DNA from: Aaosphaeria pasadenensis
Taxonomy: Eukaryota > Ascomycota > Dothideomycetes > Pleosporales
DNA: 64,000 nt
Assembly: GCA_022813625.1 (NCBI GenBank)
Contig: JAKLMB010000034.1
Location: 62,001-126,000, forward strand
Direction of reading: 5' to 3'
Part shown: piece after piece, positions 43,970 through 55,020 of the stretch
Numbering within the stretch: position 1 is the first letter of the stretch
Layout of the letters: the number at the start of each line of letters is the position of its first letter
Translations under genes and position numbers: made by a program
Notes under the pieces: model-generated
The model's input: the letters and a program-made list of their open reading frames with translations, nothing else
What the model was told of the DNA's origin: nothing
The model's database searches: none

Positions 43970-46109
43970 TCAAAGCGCGCCCATGAGGAATCGCCATGGA
44001 AAGTCGTTTCCGTTCATATCGAAACTGGGATTGACCTTCCAAGGCGTCGGAAGCTGCTCTGCTCCATTAACGACGCCATTCAATTTTAGCGGTGGTAGTT
44101 CCTGCAAAATGGATACAGCTTGGCGTGAGCTTGATGTGATTTCGAAGCTTGATCCATTCGGACTTCCCCGGCCGTGGACATTCTTCAAAGACATTTTCAT
44201 GATCGCTGTGATGCGGCGAAATCGTTCGAAAACATGTTCCTGATTGTCTTGACCGTTATCCCGTGGTTGAGGAATTTTGGCGCAGAGTTCCTCGCGGAAA
44301 TGTTCAAACATCCTTGGGACCTGTACTTCGTTCGTGTCCCAACCGGGCATTGGCGTTGCATGTAGTGCAAGTTTGCCGAGGATGGTGAGGGTCGCAATAA
44401 GGTTGAGCCAGTCAACTATGGAAAGGTATTCGTAGTGGTCGGCGGGAAGTTGTAGGCTGGTTTCCAGAAATTGCTCTATCGAGCGCAGACTACTTATTCG
44501 CAATGAGAGTTGGAAGCCCGGGGCGGAGGGTGTGCTATCTCGATCTTGAATATCCAATCCCGCAGCAATTTGATAGAGGTGGACCTTGGCGGCGGCCTGC
44601 ACCCAATGTAGAGTTTCTTCAAATAGTTAGCAACATGGATCACACTTCTCTCGTTATCAACATACTATAGTCCACCGGTAGCTGTCTTGAAACAGCCCGC
44701 ATGCTCTCCCATTTGTCGCTAAGTCGCGTCACCTGAGATCGAACAACTAGAGCGGGTTCCGAGTGATTTTGAAAGGTTTCCTGGACATCTTCGACGTAGT
44801 GACAAGTTTCCACGAGCGAGGGTAGGATGGAATCTGTTTTGTGTTCCCAGCCGGACGCCAGTTCCGACGCATATGTACGAAGTATACTCGAGTAAGACAA
44901 AATGCGGCTCTTTGTGGTATCAAGCATTCCGAGAGCGGAAGACAAGTAGTAGCACCCGAGATAGGCCCGCTTCCCTTCACGATGCTGCGACTGGTCGCGA
45001 GAATACGATCCACTCGAGAGGTTGTCCAATCCAAGATCGGTCGCAATTCCTATGCAAAGCTGGAGAAGGGTCCGAATTGAGATCGCTTGCGAATCCATAT
45101 AGTGGTGATGCCATGCGATGAAGACGAGTAATCCTTGTACCAAATCTAGTGATTTGTCCCCTTTCATAGTCCTGACCATCACAACATTCCGGAACTCCCG
45201 ACTCAGGGTCAGCTGCAAAGTCGCGGAATCGTACGAGGCAACAGTGAACGCGGCGAACATGAGAATCGGCCGTTGCTGTAGCAGGTCCTGAAAGAAGGCG
45301 CCACTTGGTAATGTGACAAAAGGGAAGAAGTCGGACATCGACCGGAACGATTCGATTAGCATTTTCATGTGAGCGCCCCCAATGGTACGGATCATTGAGT
45401 TCATCTGGCCCACACCCGAGAGTGTCTCGTTGAGTGACTCCCAAAAGGACGAGGCTGATTCAGGCGGGGATCCATGATTCGGCAACACCGGACCGCCAGA
45501 ATGAAGAGACGAAACGGACGCAACAGGAGGATTAGAAGAAATTGAGGGTTTCGAAGGCGTTGTAGCAGACACTATTGGTGTTGCGACTGGAGTTGGAGTG
45601 CGCCGGCCGATTTCTGAGATCTGGGTAGGAAGTGTGGTGGCTACTGGCGGAAGGGAAGGCTGAGTTGCCGACGCCGAATTAGGAGCCGGCGATGTTGCGG
45701 TAACGATGGCAGAGAGTTTGTCGAGCTTTTTCTCCATCTCAGCAACACGACTTGGATTTTGGACAGTCGTGCGAGGCTTTGCTGGTCTTCTGCGCGCGAC
45801 ATGTTCGATACACTCGACGCGGGCCTTCTGGCATCTGTAGAGAAAGCACGTGTTAGATGCCGGTTCAGGAAATGTGTAGTCGCGAGCAAGGCGGGCTGGA
45901 ATAAAGCAAAATGGTACGAACCTTTGGCACAGTCCAGTTGTTTCTGAAGGCACACATCGAACCTTGTGTTTGCGACAGCGCTCGCAAGCAAACGCATTCC
46001 CTATGCGACCCTCTTTTGCCTCCATGGCGACGATAGAAGACACAGATGAGGGTGAAGGAGGGAGCATTGGAAGGTCGGTGGCCGGTTTCTGGTGGGGAAG
46101 TCCGATCAT
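43970..46109 (-). CDS. Zn2Cys6 fungal transcription factor with an intron inside the zinc cluster
   Basis: Three exons: 45922-46109, 44666-45834, 43970-44616 (667 aa). After splicing the DNA-binding domain reads ACERCRKHKVRC, eight residues, then C-Q-R-C-QKARVE-C, a complete Zn2Cys6 cluster at about residues 40-72. A short coiled coil (RVAEMEKKLDKLSAIV) and a long Ser/Thr/Pro linker follow, then a helical fungal-specific regulatory region with HHHYMDSQAISIRTLLQLCIGIATDLGL and EETLHWVQAAAKVHLYQ type helices, reminiscent of Leu3-like regulators. Intron 1 (45835-45921) is 87 nt, a multiple of three, with no stop. The acceptor at 44617 was chosen because it alone continues the helix in frame. The start at 46109 is the first in-frame ATG of that exon. 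Nuclear; targets unknown. Confidence 0.9.
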
Positions 46110-47012
46110 TTCCAATGCCAAGATCCGAGGTACTGACCGCGGCGGTATTCAATCGCAGAGTAATAGTTTAATTGGGCAAGCCAGGCGTCGATGGTTCCCG
46201 TAATACGGTAATAAGGTACCTATTGGGGTTCTTGATTCCGGGTAGTCACCCGGTAATTGCGACAGCGGACAGCGTGTGCGGTAAGTCCCTTAGTTATTCA
46301 TACAAGTACTGCCTCCCTCCAGCCTTGGCCGACCGAATGACCGACCATAAAAGAGGAGCAAGGACGCAGGGCAAGGAGGAGTTGGTAGGCGAAAGGATCA
46401 TGACAAGACGCATCCATAATCCCCTTCCCTTGGCCCTCTTCCAGAATGCGGGTCGCAGATGGAAAATCGCATCCTTTGATTCGAGTAGTGGTGGATGGAA
46501 TCCTGGGGACTGGTGGCCAATAATACCTCGGTTCAATCATACTCCGCAATAATCAGAGAGCGACAGAGCGACAGACGCGGAGGATGCGCGGAAGCCGTCG
46601 CGCTTTCATCATTCTTCGGCAGCAAGCTTCCGCTCCGTGTCTTATCCAGCCATATCCTCCGACGTTGGCCTGGCGTGGCTTGTCTTGCCCTATCCGATGA
46701 CTTGTATTTGTACTGTGTAACAGCGACTGTAGATTAGCAGGCGTGGTCGACGCGCAGTCGCTTCTTTCGTCTCTTTCTTTCTTGCTTCCTTTCCGTCTTC
46801 TTTTCTTTCTTTCACCCCGGTGCATCTAGATGAATGCCCTGCCCTCATGACATGTAGAGTCGTAGCGTGACGAGGGATGTCCACCGGTCAACGAGCCGCG
46901 CATCAGAACGGACCATACTAGACAGGACGACCGATGTAATCCGACCGGCCCCAGCTAACAACATACCAAACCATACCCATCCCGTACTCAACAAGTACAA
47001 CAGCCAACCACC
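46110..47012. other. Divergent intergenic region, Zn2Cys6 factor / isochorismatase-like gene
   Basis: 903 bp. Pyrimidine-rich tract (TTTCTTTC type) at about 46765-46812, which fits a fungal promoter of the + strand gene at 47013. No gene inside. Confidence 0.45.
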
Positions 47013-47857
47013 ATGCCACCGTCGGACGACTCCCGTTCTAATCAGGCGAGTTACGTCGCCGCGGGGTTTTCTCACAAGATTGGATGGGGAACAAAGCCAG
47101 CCCTCCTACTCGTGGACGTTTGTAATGCCTACTGGACGCCCGGCTCGCCGCTCGATACCTCGTCGAACCCTGCATCGGCAGCAGCTCCCGCCTCGATCGG
47201 CCGTCTGGTTGACGCCGCCCGCGAGGGTGAAGTCCCATTGATATGGACGCGAGTGGAGTATACAGAGCCGGACATGTCTGATGCGGGGGTTTTCTTCAAG
47301 AAAGCACCCGTCTTGACTGTCTTTCAGAAGAACAATGAATCTGGACTCGAGGACTGGGTGCCCGGACTGGTACCGAGAGCCGGCGAGATCGTGATTACGA
47401 AGCGATACCCCAGCGCATTCTTCGCGACAGACCTGAACACGAGGCTGCAATTGAAGGGCGTAGATACGTTGGTAGTGTGCGGTGTCAGTACGAGCGGGTG
47501 CGTGAGGGCGAGTACGTTGGATGGGATGTGTCTGGGCTATCGTCCAATGGTAAGAGCAAGTCTTGGCAATCGTGTATTTCCACTTCCATCCTTCGCATCG
47601 CGACGTCTTTCTCTCCGGCAATTCTCTACAATCGTTGACGATTCTCCTCTTATCCGCTTTCGTTCTATCCCTTATGACCACTTACTCGAACTCCTCCGTA
47701 TCAGTCCTGACTCATGTTGCAAAAGGTCGTGAGCGAAGCCTGCGGCGATAGATTACCTGCCGTTCACGATGCGAACATATTTGACATGAATGCCAAAATG
47801 GCGGATGTTGTATCCGAGACCGAAGCTATCGAGAAGCTGAAACAAGGTTGGAGGTAA
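47013..47857 (+). CDS. Isochorismatase-like cysteine hydrolase (N-carbamoylsarcosine amidase type)
   Basis: Exons 47013-47549 and 47726-47857 (222 aa). The catalytic triad of the superfamily can be placed: Asp in PALLLVDVCNAYW, Lys in EIVITKRYPSAFFATDL, Cys in LVVCGVSTSGCVRASTLDG. The second exon supplies VVSEACGDRLPAVHDANIFDM, the usual closing helix with substrate-pocket residues. These cytosolic enzymes hydrolyse amides or vinyl ethers such as N-carbamoyl amines, ureidoacrylate or isochorismate; this one is closest in layout to N-carbamoylsarcosine amidase-like proteins. The intron is 176 nt, longer than any other in the window. No transport signal. Confidence 0.88.
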
Positions 47858-48798
47858 CCGGAAGAAAGAGTGAAGACTGAGCGAAATGTCGTCCAAAAGT
47901 AGGGTGGTAAGTTGGTTAAAACAAAGTATCCCAACGCAAAGGGGCAGGACCCGTTCATCATGATGTTCACAATTTTAGCAGCAGCTTAGCATATCATATC
48001 CATAATTACGTATACCTATCTCGATCTCTTCTTCCTTCCAGTAATCCAAATACTCGTCCTATCCTGGCCCCAAATCAGCACTTGACCAAGACAGCTCTGT
48101 CTTCTCCTTGCACGTAGACCCAAAACGAATCTTACCTGCATGGGCTCTGCAGCGCTCTTCCTAGTTGATCGCAGGTGCACCTGAAATCATCGTATTTGCT
48201 CATACAGTTGCCGATTCTAGACCGTTGTCATTATGCAGCTGGGTGCCGTTACCGTTCCATCGGTAAACCAGGCGTCCACTCAGCCACGGCTGTAAAGAGT
48301 GTACGAGTACGAAGCAGCTACAGTGCATTGCGAATGCGATGTACGTACGTACGGACTGGGCTGAGTGGTATGCACTATATCACATCTACAAAGTCTATCG
48401 CTCGATCGCTCGTATACGGAATGTTTTGCCGACGAATTACGATCAGTGGCAGGTCGATTGCATTCGGGCCGTACCGCACGCACCTGTGCGCCAATTGATC
48501 GCGGGGGATCCATGCAATAAAAGCATCGACCCGTGCATTTACATCTTGACTTGCATTATGAACTGTTGCCGTGGTGCTTGTCCAGGCATCTATGAGCCGT
48601 GGGAAGGACATATTTTCAAGGCTCTTCGCATTCACTAATAGCAAAGGCGCGGTGAGTGCTCACTATGCTTGATCACTAGAGGGGTAATACTACTCAGTAC
48701 ACAATAAAGTTTATGCATTCGCCTTGTTTTTCAGCTCCGTCCACTCGTTATTTCGTGCCATCCTGGCGGAATTGAGTATCAGGACGTGCGTTTCCGCC
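47858..48798. other. Convergent intergenic region
   Basis: 941 bp between the isochorismatase-like and kinase 3' ends. Frames on both strands are short and unlike known families. Nothing recognised. Confidence 0.4.
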
Positions 48799-50483
48799 TC
48801 ACAGTGTCATCTGCGCCATCTGATTTGACAGATCGGGCTCATCAGTCTGGGCTTCTTCACCCTCGCTACTAGTGTCGGACCTGTATAAGTCGCTGACTTC
48901 TGGCCACTCCGTTCCAAGGTCCTTTACAAACTCTAACTCAAGCAGTTCCGTTGTCGTGGCTCGCTTGTCCGGATCGACGACCAACATCGCCTTGAGGTAG
49001 CTGAGTAGAATCTCGGTGAACTCCACGTTGTTCTTGCCAATGGAGTCTTCTTCGTGTGATTCGGTATTGGAGTCGTATTCGTCGGAATCCTCTTCTTTCC
49101 TATTGAAGAAGTTGTTGAATCGAACGCGTTCCTCCAGAGTTGCCATTCTATCATCCCAAAGAGGGACTGAGACTTAATTAGCTAATACTTTTAAAATATC
49201 CGGTGGTATCAAATAAGCAGCAAAGAGGGAGTAAATGAGAAGGGTGTGTACACTTACATCGGATAGGTGGTAAGGCATTCCAAACGTCACGCGCCAGAGC
49301 ATCTACTATTGCATCCATAAGCCACGGGGCAGCCGATGCGCCTATCGCTCTGTACATCTCTGGTATCAGATCGCGGCGATCCCTTTGTCCGCCCTCAAAG
49401 AGATCGTCTCCCGTCGCAATGGTGTATGTCTAATAATAGGGTCAGAAAGTACAAAGCGTCGTGTAGCCCTCCAGTTACTTACAACACATGCGAGGGTCCA
49501 GATATCGATTGCCTTTTGTGAATGGCTTCTTGAAGATCACCTCTGGAGGGGTGAATATTATAGGCATATGCGCAACACTGTCAGGTCTCGCGGCAAGGAA
49601 AGCTACTCGGTGTTAGTCTGAGGCAATGCTATGCACGGGTGAAGGACTTGCATGATCCGAAGTCGATGATTTGTATATCGTGAAAAATCTCGACATCATC
49701 TTCCCATACTTCGGCGATTTGAATAGGTTCTACGACATATTTCGGGTATCCTGCACCAAGAGGAAATCCATTGGTGCTTATGACTTCCCTAACTTGTGGC
49801 TTGTCGAAGATGAGATATTCGTCAGGATCGGGTAAACGAAGCAGGATGTTGCCGTGATTTAAATCTAGCAACAAATTAGTTGTCTTCCTTTGACTATTCG
49901 AATTACTTTCACTTACCGCCGTGTACAATTCCGATCGAGTGTAGATAATCCACCGCAAGTAGCAGCTGCCGAGAAACATGGCGGGCCAGATTCGGTTCCA
50001 TGCACTCACCCGGTGAGACATCCAGCACATCGAAGAGGGTAGGACCAACAAAGTCCATCACCGTGCACAAATGTTTCCCGTTTGGGCCTTCATGATAGAA
50101 GTGATCCAGAAGCTTGGCTACATATTGACGTCCTGGGTGCCCGAGAGTCATCGTTTCAATCATTCTGAAGATGCTCAGTTCGATATGGCTCTTCTCAGTC
50201 TCACTCGCGCTCAGGAACTTCAAGGAAACGACAGAGTCGTTTGTGCTAGAGGTGCGATTCGTATCATAGTATCTTTTACTGGAGACGCGATATAGTGAGA
50301 AGGACTCAACACTTACTATTGATCGCGAGCAACCCAAACCGTTGCCGATTGTCCACTCCCAAGTTTTTCGACGATTCGGTAGCGGCCTTCATTAAAAACA
50401 TCGCCGATGTGGACGGGGTGCAAACCGCCCAGCCCGTATCGATCCAACGGTTCAGTTCTAGTCAATTCCTGCTCATGTTCCAT
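48799..50483 (-). CDS. SRPK-type serine/threonine protein kinase, one frameshift
   Basis: Six exons: 50317-50483 (reverse, from ATG 50483), 49917-50278, 49652-49864, 49483-49602, 49258-49429, 48799-49166. Kinase landmarks: Gly loop LGSGQSATVWVARD, Lys in SVVSLKFLSA, catalytic loop HGDLNHGNILL (the HGD form common in fungal SRPK relatives), IIDFGS, then PPEVIFKKPF. The acidic C-terminal exon contains the last kinase helix (VDPDKRATTTELLE). SRPKs phosphorylate Ser/Arg-rich splicing factors; fungi carry expanded, poorly known sets. Two oddities: the intron 49603-49651 has a GCAAGT donor (GC-AG class), and in exon 4 the frame breaks at the A4 run near 49520, where removing one A would give F-T-K-A-I-D-I-W-T-L-A-C-V. 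The gene is therefore either disrupted or carries a homopolymer error. The junction at 49166/49172 has two possible acceptors. Confidence 0.82.
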
Positions 50484-50902
50484 CCTGTCCAAAAGGGCTT
50501 CTTGTTATTTTGGGAATGTGGGCGTCTTTTTCTAATGGGTGAAGTTTAACACTAGGTGAAAGTAAAAGTAAAAGAGACGGCTAGGCAACTAACTCTAAAT
50601 TCAAACACTCCGAATTCATCTTATATTGCAAATTTGTGAGATTTACTCATTGAAAGAATTTAGACTCATCGATTCACTTCGAAACCTTTAACAAAATATA
50701 GTGCAAGATTAAACATTGATGAGTTAATTGACTGCGTTGCACATTTGAAAGGCCCAGGTGCAAACAAACCATAATATTATATACAACAACAATGAAGACA
50801 ACAGAATTATTCTACTTAGTAATCGCTTTATCTACTCCACAAATGCAGTTAAAAACACAACCTTCCCCCCATCTATTCGTTGCTTTACCAGTGCTAGTAT
50901 GT
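50484..50902. other. Intergenic region
   Basis: 419 bp, AT-rich. 5' side of the kinase gene and 3' side of the peptidase gene. Nothing else recognised. Confidence 0.4.
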
Positions 50903-53197
50903 CTAATCCGACTTCCTCCTCTTCGATGGCTTAGGCCCAGCGGTTTCTACATCAGCGTCGTCCGCGCTCCTCTTCTTGCCCTTTCCCGTCGCGGGATCGG
51001 CAGGTGATCCAGCTACATCTTCCATCTGTTCACCTACGGATGGTCCGGTCTGCGATGAACTTTCCTTCGATTCCGTCGCATTCCCCTTGGACTTCTTAGC
51101 CGGCTTTTCAGTACCCTCTTCCGCAGAAGTATGTTTGCGCTTCTCTTTAGCTGGTTTAGCTGCTTTCCCAGCTGCCGTGGCAGTGGCAGATGCGCCGTTT
51201 CGGTTTTTCAAATCATCCAGAGCCATCAGTACCTGCTTTCGAGCATGATCCGGAATCAGTTCGAACTGATCTCGTCGATCAAAGACTTTCTTCTCTTTCG
51301 CCATGCTCTCTAATCTACCCGGGACCCTGTCGACACCACCCTTCTTGAGGGTAGTGTCTACCTCCGCTGGGCCCGTCTTCCACCTTTTTCTGCTCGCTTC
51401 CTTTTTCTTGCTCTCTTTGCTTTCCTTGTCCTCATCTTTCTTCCTCTCCAAATGGCGCCATCCTCCCATAAAGGCCTTTTGCAGATGAAACCTATCCCAC
51501 CAGATATCTTTACCTGGTTCGTGGGTCTCGCTGAGTTTTCCAGTCAACTTAATCCATTCTTCGATTTCTGAGTCTGGCACAGTACTGAAATCGGTGTAGT
51601 CCTTCTCAACGTTCGATAGGTCATTGGGATTGTTTTTCTTGTCGCCCTTGCCTCCTGGCTGTTTTCTTACTGGTTTCTTATCTGTCTTGCTCGGCTTCTT
51701 CGTTGGCTTCGACTTGTCGGGATCCTCTCCCTCCGGTGGTTTATTGCCTGTAGGTTTAGGGGAAGGTGCATTGCTTGTGGGCGCAGAGGTTGATCCACTG
51801 CCTGGCTGCGCAGTGTTTGGTGCCTCGCCTTGCTGGGTATTGTTCGATACATTCCCTTGCTGGGTATCGTTTGGTGGTGGCGTTGAGTGAACTGACTTTG
51901 GTGGCTCAGGTGTCTTCCGTCCCGCTGAGGTATTGTTTTTAGGTGTTGGATTTGGTTTTCCACTTGGCCTATAGGGTTTAGGATCGTCGTCAAAATCGTC
52001 GTGAGATACGTCGAGGGCAATGGATGGATTCCTGAACCTGATCCAGCGATTGAAAGTCTCGCGAGCGTTAGGAAGACGCAGAATATCCCCAACTTCGCGG
52101 CTGATTTTAAACCTCGGAGAGGAGTTATCGTCCTTTCTCCATTTTCGTTCCAGCCCAGTCTGAATTCTTGCTCGCGTCTTCTTTGAATCAAAGTTCATTC
52201 GTGCAACATTGTCAGCTCTGTTCGCACGCGAAAATGAACCAGAAAGATCCTCAAGGTAGGCTTCATCGTGCTCCAAGATGAACCGTAAGATCGCATACAA
52301 GTATGGACCACACGCGGATGATTCATCTCCCTCGAACCTGTTCTCTGAATCGTGGTCGTGAGGAACATGCATCAAGGTCTCTGCATCGTACTCGCCAGGC
52401 TTTGACTTGGTTACACGGTCGATACCGCACAAAATCTTCCCAGCAGCCATTCCTACCCCTAAGGACCTTTGAATTACCCACTCGTCTGTCCCTCTCCGTT
52501 TCTTTACTTTTAAATTCCCGTCAATGTATCGCGCCTTTTTGGTCAAACGATCGATGATCATAAGACCCCAATGAATGCCATTTTCTCCCTCGTTCTCTTT
52601 TCTCATCATTGCATTGTTACAAGGAACGACAATCCACCTGGGACTTTTATTTACGTCTGATTGAAGTGCTTCCACAAGAATGCCGTTTTCCTGGCACCAA
52701 CGATGATCGTCCTCACCCTGCCCAATGAGACATAGCTCATGAGCCTTTGCGTCAGACAAGAGGATCAAGCGATCGCGATGCGAACTGTCCGCGAGGACCA
52801 TCAGAGCTGCATTTACCTGGTCACTGTTGAGCCATGCTAAATCTCGTCCATGAGGCTTGTACGTGCATGGAATCGTAAGGAAATCTCGTACGGAGATTCC
52901 ATACGTATAGTCCAAAAGATGTGGCATGTGATAATTTAGATACCGCGAGTTTAGCCACTGTTTGATAGCGTCATCTCGACGCTTCCTTGCTTCATCGGAT
53001 TCATCGTCCGACGGCTCACTCCCGCTATCTCCGAATCCGTTGCTTCTCCGAGACGTAATGGGGTTATTTTGCTGTGTTTGGTCGACAGTAGGCGTTTCTT
53101 CGTTTTGATCCAACTCCTGCAGCAAGTCGTTTTCGAAGTCGTCAGGCCCCTGCGGGGTGTACTCTTCTGCCTTTTTGCTCGGTTCTGTGCTCGACAT
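50903..53197 (-). CDS. Ulp1-like (C48) cysteine peptidase with long disordered basic C terminus
   Basis: Single exon, 764 aa. Residues about 70-310 resemble the SUMO/NEDD8-specific protease fold: WIVVPCN near 188, then GIHWGLMIIDRLTKKARYID with His209 and Asp226, and DESSACGPYLYAILRF with Cys296. The His-Asp spacing of 17 equals that of yeast Ulp1 (known family fact). The Gln expected six residues before the Cys is not there (Gly290). After about residue 400 the protein is low complexity: Pro/Thr/Asn/Gln-rich repeats (DTQQGNVSNNTQQGEAPN), then a Lys-rich region with several nuclear-localisation-like clusters (KRKH, KKSK, KPSKRRKSD at the end). It likely acts in the nucleus on a ubiquitin-like modifier, or is a catalytically changed relative. 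The next upstream + strand region is gene-free. Family call is by motif, so moderate. Confidence 0.7.
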   Translation of the reverse strand: MSSTEPSKKAEEYTPQGPDDFENDLLQELDQNEETPTVDQTQQNNPITSRRSNGFGDSGSEPSDDESDEARKRRDDAIKQWLNSRYLNYHMPHLLDYTYGISVRDFLTIPCTYKPHGRDLAWLNSDQVNAALMVLADSSHRDRLILLSDAKAHELCLIGQGEDDHRWCQENGILVEALQSDVNKSPRWIVVPCNNAMMRKENEGENGIHWGLMIIDRLTKKARYIDGNLKVKKRRGTDEWVIQRSLGVGMAAGKILCGIDRVTKSKPGEYDAETLMHVPHDHDSENRFEGDESSACGPYLYAILRFILEHDEAYLEDLSGSFSRANRADNVARMNFDSKKTRARIQTGLERKWRKDDNSSPRFKISREVGDILRLPNARETFNRWIRFRNPSIALDVSHDDFDDDPKPYRPSGKPNPTPKNNTSAGRKTPEPPKSVHSTPPPNDTQQGNVSNNTQQGEAPNTAQPGSGSTSAPTSNAPSPKPTGNKPPEGEDPDKSKPTKKPSKTDKKPVRKQPGGKGDKKNNPNDLSNVEKDYTDFSTVPDSEIEEWIKLTGKLSETHEPGKDIWWDRFHLQKAFMGGWRHLERKKDEDKESKESKKKEASRKRWKTGPAEVDTTLKKGGVDRVPGRLESMAKEKKVFDRRDQFELIPDHARKQVLMALDDLKNRNGASATATAAGKAAKPAKEKRKHTSAEEGTEKPAKKSKGNATESKESSSQTGPSVGEQMEDVAGSPADPATGKGKKRSADDADVETAGPKPSKRRKSD

Positions 53198-54019
53198 GAT
53201 GATGGTGATGTTTGTATGTGTGTTAGGCGTTGTTGTAGATCAAAGTTTGAGGTATTGCGGACTGAACCTTCGAGGTATCGCGCCCAGTTATACCCTCGAA
53301 TTCGGTGGCTTGTGTTCATCGCTGTTCATCGCTGGACCTGTTAAGGAAGCACAAAGGCGATATGATCGAGGACAAAGACCACATTATCTATCAGGGACTC
53401 TGTATAACAACGTTGATAATCATTGTTGTGCGTTCCCAAAATAGCGTCAGTCAAAGAACTGAGGGATACAATGCATCACGTAGCACTTGTTTTTCGATTT
53501 TTCCGCGCGCTCATTTCGATTTATCTCATCGTCGCATTTCTATGTAATAGCATGATTGGTTTGTGTTGTTAACACGAAACTATTCCGCGATACACGATGT
53601 AGTCAATCGCTCCCAATAAACACAAGACAGTGGAGGCCGCGGGCCAGTGTCTACCATTCACATTCTGCAAGACATGTTTCAATTGGCACATTTCCCGCCG
53701 CTGTTTGATAATATTCTTTCAAAGCCAAAGTTGATTCTCTTTCAAACGAATACAATAGAACAATGACTCGACATTGTGCTATTGTCTTGCACAAAATTGA
53801 CCATTTGGTCGAAACCTGTGAGACATCCGCGCGTTCTATTTTCGCTAGTGGCGGCAAATCATAGCCTATATTTCGACTCATTGTGTACCTCGAGTATCGA
53901 CTGCTATCACTGGCGCAAATACGATATCAAAATGTTCACAATATCGCCGATGAGATTATGGAAAAAGGACCCAACTAAGCGAGTGAGACTCGATAATGAT
54001 GACTTAATTTATTGTTACT
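53198..54019. other. Intergenic region
   Basis: 822 bp holding the promoter of the Ulp1-like gene and the 3' side of the hydrolase gene. No gene recognised. Confidence 0.4.
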
Positions 54020-55020
54020 TTATGCTAGCCAATCTGCTTCTACGCCCTCCAAAATATCTTTCAGCCAAGGCTCGTCTTCTTCGTATATCTCAGTATCGAA
54101 CCCATGATCCCCAGGTGGAGTGGCGACCTTGAAACGCGCACCCGGTATAAGTTTCTCCGCCTTTTCAACAAACGCATGTGTCAACTCAACACCCACATTT
54201 GTATCATCTTTCCCATGAATAATGTACGTCGGTGCCCGGAAGGTCGCATCTTCGATTCTTGTATCCGGCATTAGGTATTTTGCATCGCCGAAGAACTCTG
54301 TCCATCGTTTGTGCGCGCGTAGCATGGGAGCTAGATCAGATCTTGCGGGCGGTATCGCGCTGCTGACGACCGTGCCTGGGACGATGTTTGCAATGAACTC
54401 ATCAAGGACCTCCTTTGGTGGGATAGTTTCTCCGCATGGTGTATCATCTGGCGAAGTAGGGATGAGATTTGTGACGGGATATTGGAGTAAGCAGGCGTTG
54501 AATGTAGATTGTGGTAGAGTCAAGATGGACTGTAGAGCGCACCATCCACCGGCGCTGTCTCCCGAGACAAGTATCTTCGATAGGTCAATCTCAGTAGATG
54601 GCGACTTCGATGCGACGAATTCAGGCAACGACGCTCTAAACCACGTCCAGAAATCGGCAATGTCTTCCAGGATCTCATCTCCAGAATGCTCAGGTGTTAG
54701 GCGGTAGTTTGGCAGCACAGCAATGGCATCGTTTCTGAGAAGCAACGAAACGAGGTAGTCGGGAAACCAGTCTGGGTATGCCCCTTCTCCCGCGGTCTAC
54801 ATTTACATGTCAGTGAATTCTTCTTTCAGAATGTACTTTGAGGGATACAACGTACCAAGCCGCCCCCGTGCCATTTGACAAAGATAGGATGTTTTCTAGG
54901 CTTCACGGCCTTCGGTATGAGGATCGTCGCCTCTATTTCATGGCTGCCGATTGTTTTGTAGGACGTTCGATGGACATCAAAACTATCAAAGCGAGTAGCA
55001 GCGGTAGTACGAAGCGACAT
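54020..55020 (-). CDS. Alpha/beta hydrolase (fold-3, esterase/lipase-like)
   Basis: Exons 54856-55020 and 54020-54796 (313 aa). Oxyanion-hole motif WHGGGL at the exon junction, nucleophile elbow GDSAGGW, acid in YIIHGKDDTNVG, and His in PPGDHGFDTEI: a complete Ser-Asp-His triad. YRLTPEHSGDEILEDIADFWTWF is also typical of hormone-sensitive-lipase-like enzymes. No signal peptide, so probably cytosolic, acting on small esters. Fungal family members often sit in detoxification or secondary-metabolite loci, but nothing adjacent points to a pathway. Intron 54797-54855 is phase 0. Confidence 0.92.
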
